A DNA stretch of 64,000 nt from Edaphobacter sp. (GCF_028283685.1 NZ_JAPWKF010000008.1:186001-250000), one strand, 5' to 3'; shown: positions 8,594 through 19,000, numbered from the stretch's first letter. Translations and numbers: made by a program. The notes: a model not told the origin generated them from the sequence alone.

Positions 8594-9010
8594 ATGATGA
8601 CCGAGACAAATACTTCAAAGCACAAGATTCACAAGACCGAGGCGGAGTGGCGCGAACTGCTGACGCCCGAGCAGTTCTACGTGATGCGCGAAAAGGGGAC
8701 CGAGCGCGCCTTTACCGGGGCACTGCTCAACAATCATGACTCAGGAACCTACACCTGTGGCTCCTGCGGCGCGGGGTTGTTTACCTCGGACAAGAAGTTC
8801 GACTCCGGCAGCGGCTGGCCAAGCTTCTGGCTGCCCATCTCGGCGGACGCGATCGAGGCCCACGAGGACAACAGCCACGGCATGCGCCGGATTGAGGTCA
8901 CCTGCGCCAACTGTGGCGCGCACCTGGGACACATCTTTCCGGATGGCCCGCAGCCCACAGGCATGCGCTACTGCATCAACAGCGCCTCGCTGGGATTCGA
9001 CAAGCAGTAA
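8594..9010 (+). CDS. msrB: Peptide-methionine (R)-S-oxide reductase
   Basis: 138 residues. Two CxxC pairs bind structural zinc ([11 protein letters not shown] and [14 protein letters not shown]), with the SGSGWPSFW substrate loop between them and the catalytic Cys in RYCINSASL. It reduces methionine-R-sulfoxide in proteins at thioredoxin's expense. GGGGGAGAG lies directly before tandem ATG codons at 8594 and 8597, so either may be used. No signal peptide, so cytosolic. A strong terminator follows. Confidence 0.96.
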   Translation: MMTETNTSKHKIHKTEAEWRELLTPEQFYVMREKGTERAFTGALLNNHDSGTYTCGSCGAGLFTSDKKFDSGSGWPSFWLPISADAIEAHEDNSHGMRRIEVTCANCGAHLGHIFPDGPQPTGMRYCINSASLGFDKQ

Positions 9011-9040
9011 GTCGCCTCGACAGGCAGTTTAGGAAGAGAC

Positions 9041-9090
9041 AGGCAAGGGCCGAGGACTGCACAAAGCAATCTCTCGGCCCTTGCCTTTTT
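9041..9090 (+). terminator. Intrinsic terminator of ridA-msrB
   Basis: A 14-bp perfect stem (AGGCAAGGGCCGAG with CTCGGCCCTTGCCT) around an 18-nt loop, followed by TTTTT, 30 bp after msrB. Confidence 0.88.
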
Positions 9091-9147
9091 AAACTAAGTA
9101 GGCAGGACGAAATAAGCAGGACGTAAGCGAAGATATTTTAATAAACA

Positions 9148-9190
9148 GGAAAAGCCCCAGCCCGCGATGTAGCGGCTGGGGCAAATTTTT
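9148..9190. terminator. Terminator of rpmB
   Basis: A 9-bp GCCCCAGCC/GGCTGGGGC stem (9154-9182), with AAAA on the left (TTTT for the minus-strand transcript) and ATTTTTT on the right. It can end transcription both ways. Confidence 0.75.
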
Positions 9191-9228
9191 TGTGCCTTCA
9201 AGATGGCCTCCGGAGAGGCCGCGATGGC

Positions 9229-9417
9229 TTAGCCCTTAACGATCTTGCCGGTCTTGATGCAGCTGGTGCAGGCGCGAACACGCTTCGAGGTTCCCTCGAC
9301 GACGGCCTTGACCGACTGCAGGTTCACGTTCCAGCGACGGCGGGTGGTGTTGTGGGCGTGCGAGATGTTATTTCCGAACTGCGGACCCTTGCCGCAAAGA
9401 TCACACTTCTGAGCCAT
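9229..9417 (-). CDS. rpmB: 50S ribosomal protein bL28
   Basis: 62 residues, the normal bL28 length: MAQKCDLCGKGPQFGNNISH, HAHNTTRRRWNVNLQ, and a C-terminal VRACTSCIKTGKI. Both CxxC pairs (KCDLCG and ACTSC) are kept, so this is the zinc-binding C+ form. Single gene with its own terminator. Many bacteria pair rpmB with rpmG; that gene is not here. Confidence 0.97.
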   Translation of the reverse strand: MAQKCDLCGKGPQFGNNISHAHNTTRRRWNVNLQSVKAVVEGTSKRVRACTSCIKTGKIVKG

Positions 9418-9812
9418 GGCTTACTCCAATCTTTTGTTCGCAGAGCCTCCTCAAGCAGGTTCGATCCAGAAGATCGTAACCACTGCCGTCCGGGAAATCC
9501 TCGTATGTTCGGGATGCCCGGTCTGCGGAGGTGGCAGGCGTTGAAACACTGCCGCGTCAAGCTGCAGACACTTTTGTCATTCTAGCACTACCCGCAGCCG
9601 GATCGCCACCCCTGTCTCACTTCTTCCGCTTTTTCGCCTCAGGAAAGTCCTGTTTGCCGATTGAAACTCCGGGTGTCTATAGTGGTCACAACTCAGCGGA
9701 CGCCGCCCAGGCTGAATTTTGTGCGGCAAAATTGCAAAACGGAAAGCCACATGATGAGTCTTTCCTCTATGAGCCGCAGCCTCACGGGGCACGGCAGGGC
9801 TGGAGTTTCTTG
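9418..9812. other. Intergenic region between rpmB and the dehydrogenase operon
   Basis: 395 bp between divergent genes. It contains a 7-bp-arm inverted repeat AATTTTG-N5-CAAAATT (9715-9733) and a candidate plus-strand promoter listed separately. An open frame runs through part of it into the downstream gene, but it has no ribosome site or coding character. Confidence 0.4.
9654..9683 (+). promoter_or_regulatory. Candidate promoter of the dehydrogenase operon
   Basis: TTGCCG (9654-9659), 18-bp spacer, TATAGT (9678-9683). This would give a leader of about 120 nt before the ATG at 9813. The inverted repeat at 9715-9733 lies in that leader. Confidence 0.4.
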
Positions 9813-10421
9813 ATGAACCGACGTGATGTCCTCAGGCTGCTGGGCTCGACCGCAGCTATCTCTGCACTTCCTCTGGAAGCAATCTCTCTTATTCAGACGG
9901 CGCACGCGCAGGTGGCCCAGGCGCCGGGCCTTAAGACCCTCAATCCTCATCAGAATGAGACAGTTATCGTCATCTCCGAGATGATCATCCCGGAGACCAA
10001 TACCCCCGGAGCAAAGGGCGCCAAGGTCAACGAGTTTATCGATCTGCTGCTGACCGCATGGTACGACCCGTCCGATACCAGGGTCTTCCTCGACGGTCTG
10101 ACCGCCGTCGATACCCAGAGCCGCAAGCAGTTCGGCAAGGACTTCACCGCCTGCACCGCCGATCAGCGGACGCAGATGATGCACGCCATGGACGAAGGCG
10201 CTATGCAGTTCGCCACGGCCCTCAAGGCTTCGCCTGCGCGGACCAAGGTCTCGCTTGAGCAGACCACCCCGCCTCCCACAAATTTCTTCTACACCATGAA
10301 GAAGCTGACGCTGGCCGGCTACTACACCTCGGAGATTGGCTTCGAGAAGGAGCTGGGCAAGTTCATCATTCCCCCCGGTCACGAAGGCTGCGCTCCGTTG
10401 GATTCGGCGGTGGCGCAATGA
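9813..10421 (+). CDS. Tat-signal small (gamma) subunit, gluconate 2-dehydrogenase subunit 3 family
   Basis: Start at ATG 9813, with GGAG 7 nt upstream. The N-terminus MNRRDVLRLLGSTAAISALP has the twin-arginine motif RRDVLRLL. The body (NETVIVISEMIIPETNTPGA... VNEFIDLLLTAWY... FFYTMKKLTLAGYYTSEIG) matches the small subunit that accompanies membrane FAD-linked sugar and alcohol dehydrogenases. In those complexes it acts as a hitch-hiker chaperone exporting the cofactor-loaded large subunit through Tat. It overlaps the next gene by 4 bp, implying coupled translation in fixed ratio. Confidence 0.88.
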   Translation: MNRRDVLRLLGSTAAISALPLEAISLIQTAHAQVAQAPGLKTLNPHQNETVIVISEMIIPETNTPGAKGAKVNEFIDLLLTAWYDPSDTRVFLDGLTAVDTQSRKQFGKDFTACTADQRTQMMHAMDEGAMQFATALKASPARTKVSLEQTTPPPTNFFYTMKKLTLAGYYTSEIGFEKELGKFIIPPGHEGCAPLDSAVAQ

Positions 10422-12109
10422 ACATGCAGACACAGAAGTCGAACACCTACGACGCTATCGTTATCGGCTCGGGCATCACCGGCGGCTGGGCCGCCAAGGA
10501 GCTCACCGAAAAAGGCCTCCAGACCATCGTGCTTGAAGCCGGGCAGAGCATCGTCCCCGAGCGCGACTACGTGGAACACGTCCCCACCTGGGACATCAAG
10601 TTCCGGGGTATGCGCGACCGCAAGTACGAGGCCGTCAACCAGCCCATCCAGCGCCACATCGGCGATGAGTGGAACTCCAAGTTCTTCGTCAACGACATCG
10701 AAAACCCCTACACCACTCCGCCCGACCAGCCCTACCTCTTCCTGCGTGGCCGCCACGTCGGCGGACGTTCCGTGATGTGGGGCCGGCAGAGCTATCGCTG
10801 GAGCGACCTCGACTTTGAGGCGAACCTCAAGGACGGCCACGGCGTCGACTGGCCCGTCCGCTACAAGGACGTCGAGCCCTGGTACGACTACGTGGAAGAC
10901 TTCATCGGCGTCACCGGCCAGGCCGAGAATCTTCCGCAGCTTCCCGACGGCAAGTTTCTCCCGCCGATGGAGATGAACTGCGCCGAGCTGGTGATGAAGG
11001 ATGTCATCGCACAGAAGTTCCCCGATCGCCGCCTGACCATCGGACGTACCGCGATTCTCACCGTGCCGCATCGCGGCCGCGCAGCCTGTCACTACTGCGG
11101 CCCGTGCGCCCGCGGCTGCATCACGCGCTCCTACTTCAGCAGCATTCACTCCACGTTGCCTGCGGCAGAGGCGACAGGCAAGCTCACCATGCGTCCCTTC
11201 AGCGTGGTGCATAGCCTGATCTTCGACCCGAAGACACGGAAGATCACCGGCGTCCGCGTCATCGACGGCCAGACGAAGGAGGCGATGGAGTTCCACGCCA
11301 AGGTCGTCTTCCTCTGCGCCTCGACGCTGGAGTCGGCACGCATCCTGCTGAACTCGGCGACACCGGAGTTCTCGACCGGCCTCGCCAACTCGAGCGGCGA
11401 GCTGGGCCACAACCTGATGGACCACATCATGGGCGGCGGCGCGACCGGCATCATCCCCGGCCACGAAGACCGTCAGCAGATCGGCAACCGTCCCAACGGC
11501 ATCTACGTGCCGCGCTTCCGCAATGTGAAGGACAAGCACCCCGGCTTCGTCCGTGGCTACGGCTTCCAGGGCGGTGGCGGTCGCGACGATTGGGGCCGTG
11601 GCAGCGAGATGCTGGGCTTCGGTGCCGACTTCAAGCACACCCTGCACCAGCCGGGTCCATGGCGTTTCACCTTCGCCGGCTTCGGTGAGTGCCTGCCGAA
11701 TCACGAGAATCATCTCGAGATCGACAAGGACAAGGTCGACGCGTGGGGAATCCCAACCATGAAGATCAGCCACAAGTGGCGCGAGAACGAGTACGCCTTG
11801 CTGAAGGACATGCAGGTGACAGGCGCGGAGATGCTCGAGGCCGCGGGAGCCAAGGACATCACGCTGCGTGAGACTCCGTCGGCCCCGGGTGAGGGTATCC
11901 ACGAGATGGGCAGCGCCCGCATGGGACGCGATCCGAAGACCTCGGTGCTCAACTCCTGGAACCAGGCGCACGATATCAAGAACCTGTTCGTCACCGACGG
12001 CTCGTTCATGGTCTCGTCCGCCTGCCAGAACCCGTCGCTCACCTACATGGCGATGACGGCGCGCGCCTGCGACTACGCCGTAAAGCAGATGAAGAGCGGC
12101 GACCTTTAG
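10418..12109 (+). CDS. GMC-family FAD-dependent sugar/alcohol dehydrogenase, catalytic subunit
   Basis: 563 residues. An FAD Rossmann motif GSGITGG sits at 17-23, the GMC signature GRHVGGRSVMWGRQSYRWSD at 111-130, and the C-terminal HEMGSARMG...QNPSLTYMAMTARAC holds the active-site region. Cys224, Cys230 and Cys234 give C-X5-C-X3-C, the 3Fe-4S motif of bacterial FAD-glucose dehydrogenase, with an extra Cys227. It has no signal peptide, consistent with export by its Tat partner. The usual cytochrome c subunit gene is absent here. Substrate is inferred only as a sugar or alcohol. Confidence 0.92.
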   Translation: MNMQTQKSNTYDAIVIGSGITGGWAAKELTEKGLQTIVLEAGQSIVPERDYVEHVPTWDIKFRGMRDRKYEAVNQPIQRHIGDEWNSKFFVNDIENPYTTPPDQPYLFLRGRHVGGRSVMWGRQSYRWSDLDFEANLKDGHGVDWPVRYKDVEPWYDYVEDFIGVTGQAENLPQLPDGKFLPPMEMNCAELVMKDVIAQKFPDRRLTIGRTAILTVPHRGRAACHYCGPCARGCITRSYFSSIHSTLPAAEATGKLTMRPFSVVHSLIFDPKTRKITGVRVIDGQTKEAMEFHAKVVFLCASTLESARILLNSATPEFSTGLANSSGELGHNLMDHIMGGGATGIIPGHEDRQQIGNRPNGIYVPRFRNVKDKHPGFVRGYGFQGGGGRDDWGRGSEMLGFGADFKHTLHQPGPWRFTFAGFGECLPNHENHLEIDKDKVDAWGIPTMKISHKWRENEYALLKDMQVTGAEMLEAAGAKDITLRETPSAPGEGIHEMGSARMGRDPKTSVLNSWNQAHDIKNLFVTDGSFMVSSACQNPSLTYMAMTARACDYAVKQMKSGDL

Positions 12110-12135
12110 GTCGCCGCTTCAACTCAATCTAAAAA

Positions 12136-13101
12136 TTACTTTCCGAGAACCTGGCCGGCGATGGGCGTACTGCCCTGCGCCGGCGTCTTCGGCGCGCTCA
12201 CCACCAGCGCCACCGAAGCCAGCACAATCACAACGGCCACTCCCTGGCTGAACGACAGAGGCTCATTCAGCAGCAGCCATCCCAGCACCACCGCCACCAG
12301 CGGGTTGATGTACGCATACGTCGCCACCGACGAGATCGACACATTTCGCAGCAGGTACGTGTAGGCGGTATAGCCTGCCAGCGTTCCGAAGATGGCGAGA
12401 AACATCACCGCCAGCCACGGCCCCTTGCTCGCATGCGAGGACTGGAAGCCCCCGGTCCCCAGCCCGACGAGGACGTCGATGGCGCCGCCGATCATCATCT
12501 GCCACGCCGTGCACACCAGCGCCGGAGCCTGGAACTGCGTGCGGCTCAGCAGAACCGAGCCCAGTGCCCATGCAAAAGCAGCGACGATCAGGCCGATCGC
12601 CGCAGGCGTTGCGCTCTGCACCGGCAGGCCCTCGCGCACGCTCTGCCGCAGCAGCAGCGCAATGCCCGAAAAGCCAAGAACGATGCCGATCCTACTGGAG
12701 AGCGTCGGTGAGGTGTTCCTGGTGAGCAGGGCCTCCAGCACGGCCATAAACAGCGGAATCGTGGCGATGATCAGCGCCGTCAAACCTGCTGGCAGCTGGC
12801 GTCCGGCATAGCTCAGCAGCAGCGTGTTGCAGGTAAACATCAGCAGGCCGAGGCCGGTCACCCGCGTCAGGTCGCGCCGTCCGATCTTCAGCGACGATCC
12901 ACGCACTGCCAGCACTGACAGCAGGATGCCTCCTGCGATGAGGTAACGGATGCCGGCCACAAACGCCGGATGGATCGTCTGCACGGAATATCGAATGGCC
13001 ACGAAGGCCGATCCCCAGCACAGATACACACAGGCAAAGGCGAGCACGATGCGCAATGTGCGTCGCCGTGAAAGTCCGTTATCGTGCCTGTCGAGGATCA
13101 T
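12136..13101 (-). CDS. EamA/DMT family inner-membrane transporter
   Basis: 321 residues with about ten hydrophobic helices in two EamA repeats (VYLCWGSAFVAIRYSV opening repeat one, FAWALGSVLLSRTQF opening repeat two, ending YINPLVAVVLGWLLLNEP). The layout matches YedA/RhaT-type metabolite exporters. It lies 20 bp downstream of the sulfatase on the same strand and may share its transcript, so it might move a breakdown product. That link is inference. No Shine-Dalgarno is obvious before the ATG at 13101. Confidence 0.88.
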   Translation of the reverse strand: MILDRHDNGLSRRRTLRIVLAFACVYLCWGSAFVAIRYSVQTIHPAFVAGIRYLIAGGILLSVLAVRGSSLKIGRRDLTRVTGLGLLMFTCNTLLLSYAGRQLPAGLTALIIATIPLFMAVLEALLTRNTSPTLSSRIGIVLGFSGIALLLRQSVREGLPVQSATPAAIGLIVAAFAWALGSVLLSRTQFQAPALVCTAWQMMIGGAIDVLVGLGTGGFQSSHASKGPWLAVMFLAIFGTLAGYTAYTYLLRNVSISSVATYAYINPLVAVVLGWLLLNEPLSFSQGVAVVIVLASVALVVSAPKTPAQGSTPIAGQVLGK

Positions 13102-13121
13102 GCGTGGGCCATCGGCCAGGA

Positions 13122-14808
13122 TCAGGCAGGCTTGGTGAAGAGCTGCATATCGCCATTTGTCCTGGGAAGAGAATTGTATCGGGCCACACGGAACTCTGCC
13201 CAGAAACCGATCCAGCGCGGGTCCCGCTGCAGCTCCTCGCCCAGCGCGAGAATCATCTGTTCGCGCACCCTGGCGTACTTCGGGTCGTCGATCAGGTTGA
13301 CCGCGTCATCGGAGTGCATGTCGTACAGCTCGTCGCTGGGCGAACTGGCGTTGTAGGCGTAGAGAAAGTGTCCGCCGTCGGGCGTGCGATGCTGCAGCCC
13401 GCAGGCAAAGTTGACGCCCACGTGCCAGCCGCCGAAGAACAGCAGGTTGCTGTGCCGCGTCACCGGCTTTACCCGCCAGCGCAGGCAGCAGCGAGACGCC
13501 GTCGAACTTCGCCTCAGGCTGAATGCCAGCTGCGTCGAGGATCGTCTGCGACAGATCGAGCAGCGAGATCGAATCGGAGACAACCTTCGTCTGCGAACCA
13601 CCCTGCGGCTTGACGACAAATGGCACGCGCAGCACGTCGGGATACAGGTACACGCCCTTATCGACCATGGCGCGGCGGCCGTTCATCTCGCCGTGATCGC
13701 TGGTGAAGATCACCAGGGAGCTCTCGTACAGCCCCTGTTTGCGCAGCTCGTCGAGAAAGAGTCCGATAGCGCGATCGACCACCTCCATCTGCAGGATGTA
13801 CGCCACGCGATAGTCGATCAGCGTCTGCGGATCGTAGATGCCCCAGTACTTGCGATAGACATCGAGGATCTCCGGCTCGTTCTCCCACTTCTTGAAGTCG
13901 CGCTTGCGCGAGGCTTCGTAGGAGCTCGGTAACGTCATCGCGCTGCGCAGCTCCTTCTCGCGCTGTTCATAACCTGCCGGGATCGAGAAGGGCTGGTGTG
14001 GATCGAAGATGTCGAGCTGGTGGTAGATGGGATGCTTGCCCGGGTTCTCCGTCTCCAGCAGCGAACGCAGTGTCTCGACCGAGCGCTTGGCCAGGTAGCA
14101 GGAGTAGTGCGCCTCGAACGGAAACGGCTTGCCGTCCTCCTGCACGATCCAGCCACCGGCGGAGTTGCCGGGCGTCTTGCCGTCCTGCATGCGGAAGACG
14201 ATCTCGCGGGAGTACTTCTGCGGCTTCACGCCAAGGCTGCGCTGGTACGCAAGAAAGCCCTCGTCGTCGAAGACCGGCGGCGACCAGCGATCCCACGGCT
14301 GGTCGTTCTCGCCAAAGGCGTCGAGAAACTTCTGCGTGCCGACGTGGCCCTTGCCCGACTGGCGCGTGAGATAGCCAGCGGCCTTCAGGTACTCGGGGAA
14401 GATGGTGTCTGTGGGACGCAGCTGCGTCTCCAGCCCCTCAGGCGCCCGCTCGCCGTTGCCCTGGATGTAGCTGTAACGCCCGGTGAGATACGACGCCCGC
14501 GACGGCGCGCACAGCGGCACCGTGCAGAAGGCATTTGAGAAGAACGTACCGTCGGTCATCAGCGACCGGATGTTCGGAATCTTGACGTGCTTCGAGAGCG
14601 GGCGATCCGGGTGATACAGATCGGGGCTCACCATGTCTGCCGTGATCAAAAAGATGTTTGGCTGTTTGCCCGCGCCGGTGCGATGAAACGGCCCAACGCC
14701 GGTGCGCGGCTGGATATATGAGCGATCGCCCGAATCGGGCGCCTGCGCGGAGGTGCTGCCTGCAAGAAGCGCGGCGGGGGCCATGCCAAGAAAGTGTCGG
14801 CGATTCAT
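13122..14808 (-). pseudogene. Secreted sulfatase, frame-broken near its C-terminus
   Basis: The start at 14808 gives MNRRHFLGMAPAALLAG, a Tat-like signal, then a type I sulfatase domain: NIFLITADMVSPDLY, the formylglycine site CAPSRASYLTGRY (Cys type, which needs a maturase), KGHVGT, and FTSDHGEMNGRRAMVDKG. Near 13465-13480 the frame shifts: LPALAGK should run into PVTRHSNLLFFGGWHVGV..., which lies in another frame and continues to a stop at 13122. The joined product would be about 560 residues. It sits behind a copy of the LacI operator, so it probably desulfates a carbohydrate taken up by the neighbouring system. Confidence 0.85.
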
Positions 14809-14838
14809 AAGGGTAAAAAATACGCCCCCGGGTGGATT

Positions 14839-14856
14839 GATGTAAAGCATTACATC
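14839..14856. promoter_or_regulatory. LacI-family operator copy 1 (sulfatase side)
   Basis: GATGTAAAGCATTACATC, an inverted repeat with 7-bp arms GATGTAA/TTACATC, lies 31 bp before the sulfatase ATG and just after the lacI stop. Its central 16 bp are identical to those at 16010-16025. Confidence 0.78.
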
Positions 14857-14860
14857 CGCG

Positions 14861-15877
14861 TCATCCGGCCTTGCTCTTAAGCCGTGCGACGGAACCCGTT
14901 GATGCACGCGGAACAAGATACGGCGAGATGACCGCAGGCTCGTGCTCCAGGCTCTCGTTGCGGCTGGCCTGCAGCGCATAGAAGGCGCGCGTGGCGATCT
15001 CCTTGCGCGAGAGGTGCAGCGTGGTCAGCGCGGGATGCACCACCTCGCAGACGAACAGGTCGTCGAAGCCGATCAGCGAGACCTCGTCCGGCACGCGGCG
15101 CTCCAGGCGGCTCGCCGTCTCCAGAAAGCCGATCGCCATCATGTCGTTTGAGCAGACCAGTGCTGTCGGCGCGTTGCGCATCGTGAAGAGCCGCTCCGCG
15201 GCAAAGCGTCCGCCGGTGAGGCGGTGGTCGCCTTCAAAGATCCATTCGTCGCGCAGTGAGAGATCGCAGGCCTTCATCGCCGCGAGAAACGCCTTGCGGC
15301 GGCGGTTGGCCGAGTTCTGCGTCACCGGCCCGGCAAGGAAGCCGATCTTCTTATGCCCCAGCATGCGCAGGTGCTCGATCGCCTCGACGAAGCCTTGAAT
15401 GTAATCGACCGTCACAGTGCGAAAGTCCCCGGCCAGCGCGGGTTGATTGAGAAATACGACGGGCACATCGGCCGAGCGCAGCAGTTCGATGGTGGCGTTG
15501 CTCACCTCGGAGGTGAAGATGGCCAGCCCGTCGATACCGCGCTCGAAGAAGCGCCGCACTGCGGCGACGAGACGCTGCTCGTTGTAACCGGTATTGGCGA
15601 TGGTGACGTCGATGCCGTGCTGCGTGGCGAGGAGTTCGAAGTGTTCGATCAGGTCGGGGAAGAAGGGATTGCGGATGTCGGAGACGATGATGCCGAACAG
15701 GTTGCTGCGCCCGGAGCGAAGACATCGCGCGCTGCTGTTGGGGCGATAGTTCAACTCCTCAATCGCAGCCCGTACTTTTGCGGCCGTGTTCTCCCGCACC
15801 TTACTCGAGGAGTTGATGACCCGCGAGACGGTTGCGGTGGAGACACCGGCCCTTCGGGCGACCGCAGCTATATCCAT
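14861..15877 (-). CDS. LacI-family transcriptional regulator
   Basis: 338 residues from ATG 15877; the frame runs on upstream but without coding character. The N-terminal helix-turn-helix and hinge are classic (MDIAAVARRAGVSTATVSRV, then KVRAAIEELNYRPNSSARCL), followed by a periplasmic-binding-protein-like sensor domain (LFGIIVSDIRNPFFPDLIEH, VVFLNQP, GHKKIGFLAG, TALVCSNDMMAIGF, VSLIGFDD). It lies between two identical operator copies, one before the sulfatase and one before the TonB transporter, so it most likely represses both arms until a sugar (perhaps an arabinose-containing one) binds. Confidence 0.93.
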   Translation of the reverse strand: MDIAAVARRAGVSTATVSRVINSSSKVRENTAAKVRAAIEELNYRPNSSARCLRSGRSNLFGIIVSDIRNPFFPDLIEHFELLATQHGIDVTIANTGYNEQRLVAAVRRFFERGIDGLAIFTSEVSNATIELLRSADVPVVFLNQPALAGDFRTVTVDYIQGFVEAIEHLRMLGHKKIGFLAGPVTQNSANRRRKAFLAAMKACDLSLRDEWIFEGDHRLTGGRFAAERLFTMRNAPTALVCSNDMMAIGFLETASRLERRVPDEVSLIGFDDLFVCEVVHPALTTLHLSRKEIATRAFYALQASRNESLEHEPAVISPYLVPRASTGSVARLKSKAG

Positions 15878-15967
15878 GAATGACCCGCCAGATGCAAAGA
15901 TGTGCTGCTCAGTATAAGTAAGCGACGGCGACACGAATGGCAAGTCTCTCTGTGCCTGAATTACTTC

Positions 15968-15997
15968 TTGACAATATTTTTTCGCGAAACGTATGCT
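15968..15997 (+). promoter_or_regulatory. Promoter of the TonB transporter
   Basis: A consensus -35 TTGACA (15968-15973), 18-bp spacer and TATGCT (15992-15997). Transcription would begin near 16004, so the operator at 16010-16025 occupies about +7 to +22, a position suited to LacI-type blocking. Confidence 0.7.
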
Positions 15998-16009
15998 TCT
16001 CTTTCGCAA

Positions 16010-16025
16010 ATGTAAAGCATTACAT
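16010..16025. promoter_or_regulatory. LacI-family operator copy 2 (transporter side)
   Basis: ATGTAAAGCATTACAT, identical over 16 bp to the copy near 14840, directly downstream of a consensus promoter and 44 bp before the transporter ATG. Confidence 0.8.
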
Positions 16026-16069
16026 TTTGTGCCTCTGCGATTTGAGGCATGTGTCTTTTCGAGGCCTGT

Positions 16070-19000
16070 ATGCACGATTTTAGAAAAATATTGAAGCTTG
16101 TCCTGACCGCGATCCTGCTCACCTGCGGTGCCATGTCGGCGTATGCCCAGAGCGGAAGCTCGTCGGTGCAGGGAGCCGTGACCGACTCCACCGGCGCCGT
16201 GATCCAGGGCGCGAGCGTCGTTCTCACCAACGCCGCCACCGGTGTGGCGCTCAACGCCGTCACCGATGGCAGCGGCAACTACTCGTTTCCTACCGTCCAG
16301 CCGGGCACCTATGGCCTGATGGCCTCGAAGGACGGCTTCGCCTCCTACCGCATCTCGCAGTTCACCGTGACCGTTGGCCAGCGCGCCAGCCTGAACGCCA
16401 CGCTCAGCGCCTCGTCCACCGAGACGGTTGAGGTCAACGCCAGCGGCCTCACCAACCTGCTCGACTCCGAGTCCAACGACCTCGGCACCGTCATCGGGCC
16501 GCGCAGCGTGAACCAGCTGCCGCTGGCCAATCGCAACTTTCTGCAGCTGGGCCTGCTCTCGGGCGCGACGCAGCCCACCTCGGGCGCTGCAGCCAGTTCG
16601 ACCTCGCAGACCGGTCACGACGACGTCTCCATCAACATCGCGGGCAACCAGCCGGACTTCACGCTCTACGTCGTCAACGGCCTGCAGACGCTGGGCAGCC
16701 GCGCCGGCAACACCTCGCTGAATCTCTCGGTCGGCGCTATCGATCAGTTCGAGGTGCACTACGGCTTCTTCATGCCCGACCTCGGGCCCAACCCCGGCAT
16801 CGTCGACGTCGTCACCAAGAGCGGCGGCAACAAGATTCACGGCGAGGTCTTCGAATTCGTCCGTAACAACCAGATGCAGTCGCGCGATTTCTTCAACGTC
16901 GACGCCACCGGCAGGCCTACCGCGCCCGGACCGTACCATCTCAACCAGTTCGGCTTCGACTTCGGTGGTCCCATCCTGCACGACAAGCTCTTCTACTTCG
17001 TCAACTACGAGGGCTACCGGCGCACTACGTCGAACGTGCAGAACGCCACTACTCCCACCGCGGCGATGTTCGGCGGCGACTTCACCAACACCGGCGTGAC
17101 CATCTACGACCCGGCGACCTACAACCCCGCGACCGGCCAGCGCAGCCCCTTCCCCGGCAACAAGATTCCCGATGCGCGCATCTCGCAGAACATCAAGGGA
17201 CTGCTGAAGTACTACACCGCAGGCCCCACGCTGACGACCAACAACGTCGTCGGTACGCCCAAGGCGACCTATAAGTCCGATCAGTTCATGGGCAAGATCG
17301 ACTACAGCATCAACGCTGCCAACCAGATCTTCGCGCAGGGCAACTGGCTCAACTCTCCCGTGGTCAACCCCGGCCTCTTCCCCGGCCAGGGCACCTCATT
17401 CCCGCTCGACACGGAGCTGGTGAACATCGGCTGGAACTCGACTATCGGCTCGAACAAGGTCAACGTGCTGCGTCTCGGCGGCATCCGCGATTCGGTCTAC
17501 TCGCAGGGCGTCTCGGTCAACGGCATTCAGACCCAGCTTGGCATCCAGGGCACTGCCGATGTAAACGGCGTTCCCGCCATCAGCTTTGCCAACGGCGGCT
17601 GGAGCGGCTTCGGCACCTCGACCGGCCTCATCGGCAACCTCGACAACGTGTACCAGCTCCAGGACAGCTTCAACTGGCTGCACGGCAATCATCAGATCAA
17701 GTTCGGTGCTGACATCGCTTACCTGCGCACGATCCAGTCCAGCGCCAACGCGAATGCCCGTGGCGCCTTCAACTTCAACGGCAACTTCACGGCACAGTTC
17801 GCCCCCGGCGGCTTGACGCCGGTCGCGGGCACAGGCAGCTCCTTCGCCGACTTCCTGCTCGGTGATCTCAACACCGGCCAGTCCATCGGCATGCCGCGCA
17901 CGCATCTGCGCTGGACGACCGCGCAGCCCTACGTTCAGGACACCTGGAAGGTGACGCCTAACCTTACGTTGCCAACCTTGCCCTCGCCTGGTACGGCGCC
18001 ACCTCGCCCAATCCCAGCGGTCCAGACAAGAATCTGGTCCACAGCTTCGACTTCACCGCGGGCAAGCCCACCTTCGCCGCGCTGGGACAGGCCAATCCCT
18101 CGGTCTATCCGATGACGATGACCAACTGGGCGCCGCGCATCGGCTTCACCTACTCCCCGCCCGCGCTCAAGAACACCGTCGTCCGCGCCGGATGGGGCAT
18201 GTACTACACCACGCAGCAGGCGGTGAACTTCCAGTACGCCGTCGTCTCGCAGGTCATTACCATCAATAACGCGGTCTCGAATACACAGCCCAATCCGCAG
18301 TATGTTCTCGGCGTCAATGCGATGCCTGGCTTCACCGTGGGGCAGATCACCCAGCCGCAGGCTGATGCAATTACCGGCCCCATCCAGTACTTCAGCGCCA
18401 CGCAGCGTTCGCCTTACGTCGAGCAGTGGAACTTCGACGTGCAGCATACCTTCGGCGCCAAGAATCTCGTCGACGTCGCCTACATCGGCAACGCGGCGCA
18501 TCGTCTGCCGCTCAACTGGAACCCCTTCGACTGCTCCTCTCCCGGGTCTAACCTCTGCTTCGATTCCAATAATCCCTACAACGGCAAGTTCAGCTACATG
18601 CAGGAGGTCGATAACATCGGCTACAGCAACTACAACGCCCTCCTCGTGAAGTTCCAGCACCAGTTCTCCGACGGCTTCAGCCTGATGGCGAACTACACCT
18701 ACTCCAAGGCGATGGCCGCCTCGCAGCAGGGAAGCAACGGTACGCTCAACCAGCGCCGCAGCTGCCTGCCGGGCTGCGACTACGGCCCGTCGACCTCCAA
18801 CATTCCGCAGTCGCTGGTCATCAGCGGTGTGTGGGAGCTGCCCTACGGACACAACCGTCACTTCGGCAATAGCTCCAACGCACTGATGAATACCGTCATC
18901 GGCGGATGGGATCTCGACGCCATCGTCACCATGCGCTCCGGCCTGCCCTTCACCATGACGGCACCCAACAACACCGCATGGTCCCCCGGTCAGATCCGGG

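Noticed and set aside
10379..11971. 530-aa open frame antisense to the GMC dehydrogenase
   Set aside because: Shadow frame of a GC-rich gene; no ribosome site, odd composition, and the plus-strand protein has all family motifs.
15878..16981. Upstream extension of the lacI frame
   Set aside because: LacI proteins begin at the HTH; the extension crosses the promoter and operator and overlaps the divergent transporter.
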